A DNA stretch of 64,000 nucleotides from Haloglomus irregulare (GTDB lineage: Archaea > Halobacteriota > Halobacteria > Halobacteriales > Haloarculaceae). A program made the translations under genes and the position numbers. Location: positions 380,281-444,280 of the forward strand of contig NZ_QMDX01000002.1 in NCBI RefSeq assembly GCF_007421925.1, written 5' to 3'. The notes under the pieces were generated by a model that searched no databases, had not been told where the DNA came from, and saw only the letters and a program-made list of their open reading frames with translations. Positions 35,765 to 44,391 of this stretch are shown here, in pieces (the stretch's first letter is position 1; every line of letters begins with the position of its first letter).

Positions 35765-35784
35765 GAGTACACCGTAATGTACTC
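35765..35784. promoter_or_regulatory. Perfect inverted repeat in the livH promoter zone
   Basis: GAGTAC and GTACTC flank eight bases (ACCGTAAT) at 25-44 bases upstream of the livH start, where the TATA element and transcription start should be. It is a candidate operator for an Lrp-type or other dimeric regulator. Confidence 0.45.
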
Positions 35785-35936
35785 TTCGGCTCAATAACCG
35801 ACTCCCGCAGTTCTATGGCTGATAACCGGCCGCTCTGCCGGCGAGAACGTGCCGGATGGAGAACCGCCATCGTCACCGAGTGCCCTCTGAACGTCGTTGC
35901 GCAAGCCTTTCGTGAGGACCTGTCTATCGCTACGGT

Positions 35937-37136
35937 ATGTTCCAGACGCTGGCGGACCTCAGCGCTGCCGGGACCACACTCGGGGTACGTGTGGATATCA
36001 ACAGCCCCCTCGAGGATGGCGAGCTGGCGGACGACTCGCGGGTCCGTGCCCATCTGGAGACGCTCTCGGAGCTCCTCGACCGGGGGGCACGGGTGGCGGT
36101 ACTCGCACACCAGGGCCGACCGGGGGGTGACGAGTTCGCGACGCTCGCCTCCCACGCCGCCCGGCTGGACGAACTGCTCGACGCGCCGGTCGACTACTGC
36201 GACGCCACTTTCACCGCGGCCGCTCGCGAGCGGGTCGACGCGCTCGAGAACGGCGAGTGCGTCGTGTTGGAGAACACCCGCTTCTACTCCGAGGAGTACA
36301 TGGAGTTCGACCCGGAGACGGCCGCGGACACGTTCCTCGTCCGGGAGCTGGCGCCGGCGCTCGACGCCTTCGTCAACGACGCGTTCGCCGCTGCCCACCG
36401 TTCACAGCCATCGCTCGTCGGCTTTCCCGTCCGGGTGCCGGGCTACGCTGGCCGTGTGATGGAGCAGGAGTTAGAGGTACTCGGGAGCATCGAGTCGACG
36501 ACGACGCCCCGCGTCTACGCGCTCGGCGGGGCGAAGATCGTCGACTCGCTGGACGTGGCCCGTTCGGTGCTCGAACGTGGCTTCGCCGACCACGTCATCG
36601 TCTCCGGCATCGTGGGCAACGCCTTCCTCCTGGCCGACGGCGTCCAGCTCGGGGCGGCCAGCGCCCACGTCGTCAACGAGCGGTCAGACAGGGCGGTCAA
36701 GCGCGCCGGCGACCTGCTCGACGAGTTCGGCAGCCGCATCCACCTCCCCCGTGATGTGGCCGTCGAGCGCGACGGCGAGCGGGTCGAACTGGACCTGGGG
36801 GCGCTCCCCTCGCAGAACGCCGCGATGGATATCGGCGCGAAGACCATCGCCGCATACGGCGAGTTCCTGGACGAGGCCGGGACGGCCATCTGCAACGGTC
36901 CGGCGGGGGTGTTCGAGGACGAGCGGTTCGCCACCGGGACGCGGGAGCTGTACGAGGCCGCGACCCACTCGGGCTACAGCATCGTCGGCGGCGGGGACAC
37001 GGCCGCGGCGCTGCGGCGGCTCGGCGTCGAGGGCTTCGACCACGTCTCAACCGGCGGGGGCGCGGCGCTCCGGATGCTGACCGGGGAGCCGCTCCCGGCG
37101 GTCGAGGTGCTCCGCGCGAACCGGCACTCGGCATGA
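35937..37136 (+). CDS. pgk: Phosphoglycerate kinase
   Basis: 399 residues from ATG 35937. It moves phosphate between 1,3-bisphosphoglycerate and ADP. Family marks are LGVRVDINSPLEDGELADD, VAVLAHQGRPG, the 3-phosphoglycerate-binding VLENTRFYSEE, FVNDAFAAAHRSQPS, and the nucleotide loop YSIVGGGDTAAAL followed by VSTGGGAALRML. The N in DINSP and the RFYSEE segment follow archaeal rather than bacterial forms. The ATGA overlap couples it to the GNAT gene. Confidence 0.96.
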   Translation: MFQTLADLSAAGTTLGVRVDINSPLEDGELADDSRVRAHLETLSELLDRGARVAVLAHQGRPGGDEFATLASHAARLDELLDAPVDYCDATFTAAARERVDALENGECVVLENTRFYSEEYMEFDPETAADTFLVRELAPALDAFVNDAFAAAHRSQPSLVGFPVRVPGYAGRVMEQELEVLGSIESTTTPRVYALGGAKIVDSLDVARSVLERGFADHVIVSGIVGNAFLLADGVQLGAASAHVVNERSDRAVKRAGDLLDEFGSRIHLPRDVAVERDGERVELDLGALPSQNAAMDIGAKTIAAYGEFLDEAGTAICNGPAGVFEDERFATGTRELYEAATHSGYSIVGGGDTAAALRRLGVEGFDHVSTGGGAALRMLTGEPLPAVEVLRANRHSA

Positions 37137-37660
37137 CCGACACCGACGCCGCACCGGCCGGCGTGACGGTCGAACCCGGCGACACGGGCGACGTGGACGC
37201 GGTCGCGGAGATGTGGGTCGCCCTCGCCGAGGGCCAGCGCGACCACGGCTCGCACCTCCTCGCCGACGAGAACCGGCCGCCGGCCCGCGAGGCCGCGGCG
37301 CGCCACGCCGTCACCGGCGGCCTGTTCGTCGCACGACTCGCCGACGGGGAGGCGGTCGCGGACGCGCCGCTCGGCGCGGGCGACCTCGTCGGTTTCGTCA
37401 CTGCCAGCCCCGCGAGCGGTGACTTCCGGACGGACATCGACCGGGGCGTCGTCCGGAACATCTACGTCCGGCCGCCGGCCCGCGGCCGCGGGGTCGGCAC
37501 GGCGCTCCTCGCCGCCGCGGAGGCGCATCTCGCGGAGCTGGGGGCCGACAGGGTGTCGCTCGAGGTGATGGCGACGAACGACGCCGCACGACGGTTCTAC
37601 GACCGACACGGGTACGAGCCACACCGGGTCGAGCTGGAATCGCCCGTGGACGACCGATAA
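37133..37660 (+). CDS. GNAT-family N-acetyltransferase
   Basis: 175 residues. The acetyl-CoA loop is YVRPPARGRGVGTALLAAAE (about residues 107-126), preceded by a VVRNIYV strand and followed by VSLEVMATNDAARRFYDRHGYE, all standard GNAT. The acceptor, a small molecule or a protein N-terminus or side chain, cannot be read. It overlaps pgk by four bases and so is made with it. It ends 33 bases before tRNA-Thr. Confidence 0.9.
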   Translation: MTDTDAAPAGVTVEPGDTGDVDAVAEMWVALAEGQRDHGSHLLADENRPPAREAAARHAVTGGLFVARLADGEAVADAPLGAGDLVGFVTASPASGDFRTDIDRGVVRNIYVRPPARGRGVGTALLAAAEAHLAELGADRVSLEVMATNDAARRFYDRHGYEPHRVELESPVDDR

Positions 37661-37693
37661 GGTTTCGTGGCGTCCGGGAGTACCATCACCCGT

Positions 37694-37767
37694 GCCACGG
37701 GAGCTTGGGTGGTACAAGCACTCGACTTGTAATCGAGAGTTCGTGGGTTCAAATCCCACCCGTGGCT
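37694..37767 (+). tRNA. tRNA-Thr (anticodon TGT)
   Basis: 74 bases. The acceptor stem GCCACGG pairs with CCGTGGC (37760-37766), with discriminator T. The D arm GCTT..AAGC, anticodon stem CTCGA/TCGAG with loop CTTGTAA, and T arm GTGGG-TTCAAAT-CCCAC are all complete. Anticodon TGT is at 37728-37730. No intron and no encoded CCA. Coding density falls directly after it. Confidence 0.97.
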
Positions 37768-37953
37768 CGTATCTGAACGCTCAAAGCCGGCCACGACATC
37801 CCCCCTGTCCTCGTTCACCTCTTGGCGAGCCAGTTAGTTGAGTAGCGATGCCCCTGGCGTGGTCGCCCGGAGGGGTGCACGCGGACAGTGTCGTGCCCGG
37901 CCATCTGTGGGTGCGACGGCTCGCGTCGCGACCGACACGGAGGTGGCCGTCCG

Positions 37954-38070
37954 ATGACGTTCCGGCAGGCCCTCGAATGCGGGCGGTGTGGCCGTCTCCT
38001 CCTGCACGACGTGACGGAGTGTCACCACTGTCGGGCTGACCAGTTCCTCCAGGGAGCGGATGCCCGATGA
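37954..38070 (+). CDS. 38-residue zinc-ribbon microprotein
   Basis: From ATG 37954: two CxxC pairs, ECGRCGR and ECHHCRA, separated by a short hydrophobic loop, with a DQFLQGADAR tail. The spacing and composition fit the tiny zinc ribbons common in Halobacteria; function is unknown. It overlaps by ATGA (38067-38070) a further 20-codon frame starting MIDCRCGAP, which may be another remnant. Confidence 0.5.
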   Translation: MTFRQALECGRCGRLLLHDVTECHHCRADQFLQGADAR

Positions 38071-38427
38071 TCGACTGCCGGTGTGGCGCTCCCCTCGCGC
38101 CAGCGGTCATCATTCGCGACGACGTCTGAGACCGGCATCGGTGTCCGGAGTGCTGTCCCGCATCTTCCGCATGGCTCCTGCCGCTCGCGCACTGTGCCAG
38201 TCCGGCTGCCCATCGTGTGGGCTCTCGCCCGACGCCGAGACCGCGCTCCGGCTGTCGAACGACCACCGCCGCGGGAAGCCGCTGACGGAGCTGTGCCACG
38301 ACCCAGCCGTGCCACAGCTCGAGCCGGTGAACAGTCATCGCTGCATCTCGCAACCTGATACTATCCCCCGGGACGGTAGGCCGTCCGGTGGGTGTCCTCG
38401 ATGGCCCGTGGCTCGTCCTCGGTCGAG
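38071..38427. other. Gene-poor stretch after tRNA-Thr and the microprotein
   Basis: 357 bases up to the alcohol dehydrogenase stop. A rightward frame near 38200 carries a CPSCG knuckle and scattered Cys and His that could be a decayed zinc-finger fragment, but there is no start and no family match. The sequence 37768-37953 before the microprotein is also empty. Confidence 0.35.
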
Positions 38428-39495
38428 CTACCCCGTGAAGTCGCTACACACTGGGATGCCGACCGTCTCGAACTCGGACATGTCCTCGATTTTGGCGGGC
38501 ACCTCGTCGATCCCGATCTCCTCGCTCACGATCGCACCTGGGTCGAGTTTACCCGTCTCCATCATGTCGAGAATCTCTCCGTAACGGGACGGCTGGAGGC
38601 CTAACGACCCGAGGAAGTCGATCTCTTGAGAGACGATTAGGTCAGTCGGGAGCGAGACCATGCCCCCCTCCTCCTGTGTCGTCAGCCCGATCTGGATGTG
38701 GCGCCCGTTACCGCCGAGGGACATCACGGCGTTCTGGCACGTTTCCGCGACGCCGAGGGCGTCTACGGAGACGTCCGCCCCCCCGTCCGTGATGGCTTGC
38801 GCCTCAGCGGCGGGGTCGTCCACGTCGCGAGCGTTGATCGTGTCGACGGCGCCGAGTTGCTCTGCCTTCTCGAGTTTTTCGTCCATCAGGTCGACGCCGA
38901 TGACGTTGGCCCCGAGTGCGTCGGCTACCTGGACCCCGGAGAGGCCGACGCCCCCGAGCCCGTGGATAACGACGTCCTCACCGCGACCAACTCTACCGCG
39001 GTGTGCAAGCCCGTGGTAGGCGGTCATGAACCGACAGCCCAGTCCTGCCACGTCCGTGCTGTCGACCCCATCGGGAAGCGGGATACAGTTGATGTCGGCG
39101 TTGGGGACGTGCAGCTCCTCGGCGAGTGCACCCGGGTGCTCGTCGACGAACCCCGGGATGACGAGATTCTCACAGATGTTCTCCCGCCCGTTCCGACACT
39201 GGCTGCACTTCCCGCACGCGAAGTTGAATGGGATTCCGACGTGGTCACCTTCGTTCAGGTTCTCGACCTCGTCGCCGACAGCAACGACGTGGCCGACCGG
39301 CTCGTGGCCGAGGACGTGTGGCGGGGTGGGACTCAGCCCCAACCAGTCCCAGTCCCCCTGCCAGGCGTGCCAATCGCTCCGGCAAACCCCACAACCGTCC
39401 ATCTCGATGACTGCCCCCGATGGGGTCACGTCGGGCTTTTCCACGTCGGTAACTTCGAGCGGTTCCTGGAATTCCTGCAGTGTCACTGCTCGCAT
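38428..39495 (-). CDS. Zinc-dependent alcohol dehydrogenase (MDR family)
   Basis: 355 residues from ATG 39495. Catalytic zinc residues are in GCGVCRSDWHAWQGD and GHEPVGHVV. The structural zinc cysteines lie in ACGKCSQCRNGRENIC. The Rossmann start is VIHGLGGVGLSGVQVADAL, and the VDLMDEKLEKAEQLGA strand ends in an Asp that favours NAD. The HVLGHE region and the long WDWLG loop distinguish it from the gene at 7432. Substrate unknown. It is isolated, with over 350 bases of empty DNA on both sides. Confidence 0.9.
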   Translation of the reverse strand: MRAVTLQEFQEPLEVTDVEKPDVTPSGAVIEMDGCGVCRSDWHAWQGDWDWLGLSPTPPHVLGHEPVGHVVAVGDEVENLNEGDHVGIPFNFACGKCSQCRNGRENICENLVIPGFVDEHPGALAEELHVPNADINCIPLPDGVDSTDVAGLGCRFMTAYHGLAHRGRVGRGEDVVIHGLGGVGLSGVQVADALGANVIGVDLMDEKLEKAEQLGAVDTINARDVDDPAAEAQAITDGGADVSVDALGVAETCQNAVMSLGGNGRHIQIGLTTQEEGGMVSLPTDLIVSQEIDFLGSLGLQPSRYGEILDMMETGKLDPGAIVSEEIGIDEVPAKIEDMSEFETVGIPVCSDFTG

Positions 39496-40319
39496 GGCAC
39501 GCGCTAACACGGAGCAATACGACTTACCTCTTTCGGCGGGGCGGCCGACCGAGAGGTGCTGCTGAACTCCTCCAACCGGCTCCAGCTGCCTCGGGAGGCG
39601 TACGGCGTCCACCGACATCCGAGGCGTCTCCGGCACTGCACTCGAGGACCGTGGCGCCGAAGTGGTGGCTCAGGCTTCCGGGGTAAGAGAGTCGAACGGT
39701 ATCAACGCCGGTGGGGTCCCCCCGGCGATGGTCGAGCGGGGCACGCTTCGCGTTCGCTCCGAACCTCACTCGACGGACGCGAACATCGGCGCCGAGGTCG
39801 CGCTCGCCGTCTCCACGGTTGGCGATTCACTCGTGTTCACAATCACCTCGGGACTGCGCTGGAAGCACCACCTGACCGGGGGGCGAGTCGATGGATACCC
39901 GGCCGCTCAAGCACGGTGACGGGAGTAGGTATCCTCTCGCCGACGCCTGCGAGAACCACTCCGGGGCGCTTTCTCCGGTTCGGGTGGTCGACTTTGCCCC
40001 CCCGATCCGCGGAGACTGTCTGGGTCAGTTGAGATGTTCAATCAGTAGACTCCACAGGGGCCGTGCTGACTCGATGGAAACGCTGCCCTCCCTGGAGCGT
40101 GACGTGAGCACGGGACCCGAGAGACCGACCTGCATTCCGTGCCTGAGTGTAGCCTCAAGCCCGAAGCTGTGCGTTCTCGTCGCCGGTATGCAACTGCCAA
40201 CTTCGGGGAACTCCTCTGACGCCGTGCGGGATACAGAGCGTGAATCGGCCATTCGAAGTGGTCGATACCAAGACAACTGGAACCGTTAGATGCAGAGGAT
40301 CCATCGGGTGGGAAACTAA
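39496..40319. other. 824 bases without a supported gene; possible gene debris
   Basis: One rightward frame (39662-39919) reads MVERGTLRVRSEPHSTDANIG then AEVALAVSTVGDSLVFTIT and looks protein-like. It has no start codon context and stops early, so it may be a remnant of a gene I cannot name. The rest is unremarkable and somewhat richer in A and T than the housekeeping region. Confidence 0.35.
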
Positions 40320-40622
40320 CTATACGACGGCCACAACAGCCCCAATAACAAAGCTGGCCAGTGCGATTACAGAGAGGACCGTCCCCGAAAAGTCAGTGGC
40401 TCCTTCTGACTTGGCCTCAAATCCCCTCCACCGTGAGAGGATTCCAGCACCGACGAGTATCGCAGCTACCCCGCCGACTAAACTAATGCCAGTCCACAGC
40501 GAAGGACCAGATTCGAGTAACTGTCCAAGCGATTGACTCGTGAGAACCATTCCTGTCACCAGCGGTGCGATACCGACTGCCTTCGTGGAGGGCATACATC
40601 CATGCTTGATTTCGCTCGTCAT
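40320..40622 (-). CDS. Small membrane protein, unknown
   Basis: 100 residues from ATG 40622, or 91 from ATG 40595. Three hydrophobic helices are visible at about 14-32, 43-62 and 79-99, with a basic loop (SRWRGFEAK) between the second and third. It is less acidic than the neighbours and its GC content is lower, consistent with accessory DNA. No family recognised. Confidence 0.55.
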   Translation of the reverse strand: MTSEIKHGCMPSTKAVGIAPLVTGMVLTSQSLGQLLESGPSLWTGISLVGGVAAILVGAGILSRWRGFEAKSEGATDFSGTVLSVIALASFVIGAVVAVV

Positions 40623-41249
40623 TAGTGTTACTCGAGTGCTGAGTACGTAGCGCAGTTCTAACGACGTATCTAGACGAGTAGGGGCGAATTGAACACAGTT
40701 CAGTTGCTGAGATCACCTTCTGAATCGGTCACCCCGGTACTGACAGCCGATGATAGTTCGAAAACGAATAGCGCGAGTCGGTCAGCCGAAGTGGACGGGA
40801 ACACGGGTCGTAATTCGGTCAGAACTCGCCCAGATGAAATCTTACTGAGAGGGGCGACGCCCAACTCTCGCAAAAGTCGTATGGGGTGACGGCAAGACTA
40901 CGGAGTATGTCTGATACCGGCAGCGGAATTTCCAAAACACTATCTGAAGTGGATTCAGTCAGCTATCGTCTCGATTCCGTCTGCAGTAATGGCTGCACCC
41001 CTATCGGGAAATGATAGCGCAGCTCGGTATCTTGTCGGCGTTTCTGTCCTCTTCGTCCCGTATTCGTTCTTCCCGCTAATCCGAGCTTGCTAGGAACGGT
41101 ATCCCATGAGAATCGCATGATGAACAGTCGGTTGGTTCGGTAGAGCGAGAGTGGAACAGACGCTGTCACCGTGCTGAACCCATCCTCTGTATCGCTCAGG
41201 CCGCTGCTGACAAAGGCCCAGTAGTTGCTGCATACAGGGCGCGTGTTGA
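40623..41249. other. 627 bases without an intact gene
   Basis: A rightward frame from ATG 40907 (35 codons) and an overlapping frame that continues with a hydrophobic ARYLVGVSVLFVPYSFF stretch to 41092 look like one small membrane protein broken by a frameshift. The evidence is weak. The DNA here is clearly less GC-rich than the 0-37 kb part. Confidence 0.3.
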
Positions 41250-44150
41250 TCACTCGAGTTTCTCGACACCGGTGATTTCGAACCGGGCCCCGCCCTCCTC
41301 GCTCTCGGCGATGGCGACCTTCCACCCGTGCGCGTCGGCAACCTGCCTGACGATCCGCAAGCCGAACCCGGTGCCGTCCTCATTCGTCGAATATCCTGCC
41401 TCGAATACCTCCTCACGGCCAGACTCGGGGATGCCGGAGCCGGTATCTGCCACGTAGAAGCCGTCGTCCATCGCACCGACGGACACTGTCACCTCGTCAC
41501 CGCCGTGCTCGATGGCGTTCCGGTAGAGGTTCTCGAACAGTTGCTGAAGTCGGCCCTGATCCGCCCGGATAGTCCGCGTTGTGCCGGTTTCGAGCGTTGC
41601 CTGCTCCGTATTCACGGTTTGCCAACTGTCCGTGGCCATGTTCGCAAGCACGATCGGGTCGGTCTCATCGACTTGGTCGCCTTCCCGTGCCAGTGTCAGT
41701 ACGTCCTCAATGAGCGCGTCCATCCGGTCGAGTGCCTGTGCGACGTCGTCGATATGATCACTGTTGCACTCCTCTCGAATCAGTTCCAGCCATCCCTCGG
41801 CCACCCGGAGCGGATTCCGCAGATCGTGGCTGACGATACTGGCAAACTCCTCCAGGCGCTCGTTCTGGCGTTGAACCTCGTGCTTCTGTTTGACCTGCTG
41901 AGTGATGTCGCGCGAGACAGCCATCGCGTAGACGACCTCGCCCGTGTCATCTCGAACTGGCATCGTCCGGAGTTCGTAGTGCTTCCCCCGGAACTCCTGT
42001 CTGTACGTGTAGTTCTCGCCATCGAACGTCCTTTCGAGATACCGAACCTGTTCGTCGGCAACGTCACCCGGGTACAGATCGTGCGGTGTGTTCCCTTCGA
42101 AGTCGGCACTGGTGAGGCCCATTCTCTCCAGCCCGTTACCACCGGCACGGACGAAACGCATCTGTTGATCGAGTAGGAAAACTCCGCCACCGGGGAAGTT
42201 CTCAACTAGAGCCTTGTACTGAGTGGTAATACTCTTCACTTTGCGTTCATTCTCTTTGCGCTCGGTAATATCTCGGCTATTGACGATATATCCCTCAATC
42301 GCCGGGTTGTCGAGTTGGTTGTTGCCGTTGGCTTCCATCCAGCGCCAGGAGCCGTCGGCATGGCGAGCGCGGTATTCGACAGTCCCCGTCGGCTCAGGGG
42401 TGGTCACCCACTCCCCAAAAGTGTTTTTGAGGCGCTCGCGGTCGTCGGGGTGGACATACTCCCACGCTGTGTCACCGATGGTTTCCTCAGGTTCGTACCC
42501 GAGAATGCGCTCAATCGCGGGACTCTGATACTGAAAAACACCATCGGCATCGATGATAGAGACGTTGTCTTTGGACTCCTCAACGAGCGCCTGAAATCGG
42601 CGTTCGCGCTGTCGACGTTCGGTCAGGTCCCGACCGACTCCGACCAGACCGGCCACGTTCCCCTCCTCATCGGTCAGCTGTGCGCCGGTGAATTCACAGG
42701 GGAGACGCCCGCCGCCGGCAGTGCGCAGGTCAGCGTCGACTGTGGCCTCTCCGTCGGCCAGCGTCGTTGCGACGCTGTCGGCGATGGCCTCACGTTCGTC
42801 TTCAGGGAACAGTTCGACCGCCTGCATACCGGCCAGGTCGTCGTCAGTGTAGCCGGTGAGTTCGGGGACCCGGTCGTTCCACCGTCGGAGGGTGCCGTCC
42901 GTGTCAAGCACGTAGAACAAGCCGTCCAGTGCATCAAGTGCCTGTTCGATGAACCGCCGTTCCTCCCTGAGTTCCCGTTCGCGCTCCTTGTGCTCGGTTA
43001 CGTTACGGGTCGCCCCGGCGATGTACTCGACGGACCCGTCGAGCACGACCGGTGCGATTCTGGTCTCCCAGTAGCTCGGCTCCGACCCGAACTGTAACTC
43101 TTCGGTGTACTGAAGCGGTTCTCGACGGTCGACACACTCGGTATACTGAGCTTCGACCGCTCTGGCTTGCTCCTCGCCGAGTAACTGTTCTAGTGTCTGA
43201 TCTTGCATCTCAGATGCTGACACCCCTGTCTCGTCCTCGTAGGCCGGATTCACCCGTTCAACGATGAACTCACTGGAGGCATTAATCAGGAATAGCGAGT
43301 CCTGCGCGTGCTGAAATAGCGTTTCGATCTTTTCGAGGTCACGCTGGCGCTGATGCTGTTCAGTGACATCCCGGAACTCGGCGACTAACCTCTCGATTTC
43401 ACCGTCCGACGAGACGGGAGTAACTTCACTCTCCCGGATAACCTGGCCTACTGGAAGGTCGAGTGTAACAGTATATCTGACGGGTTCGCGCTGTTGGACG
43501 CATTTGCGGTAGGCTCCGACAACCTTCATGCCGTTCTCCGGTCCGAGGGCCTCACGCGGGCGCGCTCCGACGATTTTACTCCGATTTCGTCCGATGAGCT
43601 CGACCGCCCGCGGATTACACCGCTGGTACCGGAACCCACCCTCCTCAACGTCTATCAGAAGAAGGGCATTCCGTGCGTTCTCGAAGATGGTTGCGTACTC
43701 TCTGCGTGTTTCGCTGAGTCGCCTTTCTGATCGGTACTGCCCGACAGCGTTGCCGATGCGATTAGCGAGCAACTCGTACTGTTCTGATCCGGACTGCTTT
43801 CGAATGTAACCGGTTGCACCTGCTGTGAGGGCATCACTGGCAACCTCCTCACTACCTTTCCCGGTAAACAGAATGAACGGCAGATCAGGGTGCTCTGCCC
43901 GGACGGTCTGCAGGAATTCGATCCCATCCGTGCCGGGCATATTGTAATCCGAGACGATACAATCGGGCGGGCGGTCGTTGATTCTCTCCAGCCCCTCGTC
44001 GGCGCTGGTCGCTGTCTCGATGGTGAACCGGTCGTCCTCACGTTCGAGAAACGTCCCTGTCAGGTCCGTGATGGAGGAGTCATCATCGACGTGGAGGATT
44101 CGAATCTCCTCTTGAGAGCCGCGCTGCATAACGGAGCTATGAGTAATCAT
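41250..44150 (-). CDS. Hybrid histidine kinase: receiver domain, multiple PAS domains, kinase core
   Basis: 966 residues, no membrane helix. A receiver domain (about 15-135) shows IRILHVDDDSSI, CIVSDYNMPGTDG with the phospho-acceptor Asp, and FTGKGSE. About five PAS domains follow (about 150-765), each ending in a DVTE/DITE-type linker such as EFRDVTEQHQRQRD and GRDLTERRQRERR. The kinase core has H-box IVSHDLRNPLRVAEGW with His775, an N-box FENLYRNAIEHGG, and G-boxes VADTGSGIPESG and GTGFGLRIVRQVADAHGW. It probably senses redox, light or small ligands in the cytoplasm. An inverted repeat lies 61-85 bases before its start. Confidence 0.92.
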   Translation of the reverse strand: MITHSSVMQRGSQEEIRILHVDDDSSITDLTGTFLEREDDRFTIETATSADEGLERINDRPPDCIVSDYNMPGTDGIEFLQTVRAEHPDLPFILFTGKGSEEVASDALTAGATGYIRKQSGSEQYELLANRIGNAVGQYRSERRLSETRREYATIFENARNALLLIDVEEGGFRYQRCNPRAVELIGRNRSKIVGARPREALGPENGMKVVGAYRKCVQQREPVRYTVTLDLPVGQVIRESEVTPVSSDGEIERLVAEFRDVTEQHQRQRDLEKIETLFQHAQDSLFLINASSEFIVERVNPAYEDETGVSASEMQDQTLEQLLGEEQARAVEAQYTECVDRREPLQYTEELQFGSEPSYWETRIAPVVLDGSVEYIAGATRNVTEHKERERELREERRFIEQALDALDGLFYVLDTDGTLRRWNDRVPELTGYTDDDLAGMQAVELFPEDEREAIADSVATTLADGEATVDADLRTAGGGRLPCEFTGAQLTDEEGNVAGLVGVGRDLTERRQRERRFQALVEESKDNVSIIDADGVFQYQSPAIERILGYEPEETIGDTAWEYVHPDDRERLKNTFGEWVTTPEPTGTVEYRARHADGSWRWMEANGNNQLDNPAIEGYIVNSRDITERKENERKVKSITTQYKALVENFPGGGVFLLDQQMRFVRAGGNGLERMGLTSADFEGNTPHDLYPGDVADEQVRYLERTFDGENYTYRQEFRGKHYELRTMPVRDDTGEVVYAMAVSRDITQQVKQKHEVQRQNERLEEFASIVSHDLRNPLRVAEGWLELIREECNSDHIDDVAQALDRMDALIEDVLTLAREGDQVDETDPIVLANMATDSWQTVNTEQATLETGTTRTIRADQGRLQQLFENLYRNAIEHGGDEVTVSVGAMDDGFYVADTGSGIPESGREEVFEAGYSTNEDGTGFGLRIVRQVADAHGWKVAIAESEEGGARFEITGVEKLE

Positions 44151-44210
44151 AAGTAAAAATGTACTGCAGCGGAGTCGGAACCGAACTCGATCCTGTGAAT
44201 GTCAGGAAAT

Positions 44211-44235
44211 CAGTTCGAAGTTGGCATTCGAACTG
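44211..44235. promoter_or_regulatory. Perfect 9-base inverted repeat upstream of the hybrid kinase
   Basis: CAGTTCGAA and TTCGAACTG flank seven bases. It lies between the end of the ATPase gene and the kinase start, both leftward. It could be a regulator site for the kinase gene or a terminator for the ATPase gene. Confidence 0.45.
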
Positions 44236-44391
44236 AGCACTGCTCCGGTGCTGAGTTTACCCTCTGTATTCAGCACGCCCGGGCGAATCTACCGGGTTCT
44301 GAGGGCTTCAATAGGTCCTCGTTTTCCGATCGACCGTATTCACCGGCAGCACCCCGGTCAACGTTCTCAGTTCTCTGCTTCGGTAAAGGGG

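Noticed and set aside
38131-38400. Zinc-finger or HNH-like fragment (CPSCG with downstream Cys/His)
   Set aside because: No start codon, no complete motif and no halophilic composition over the full frame.
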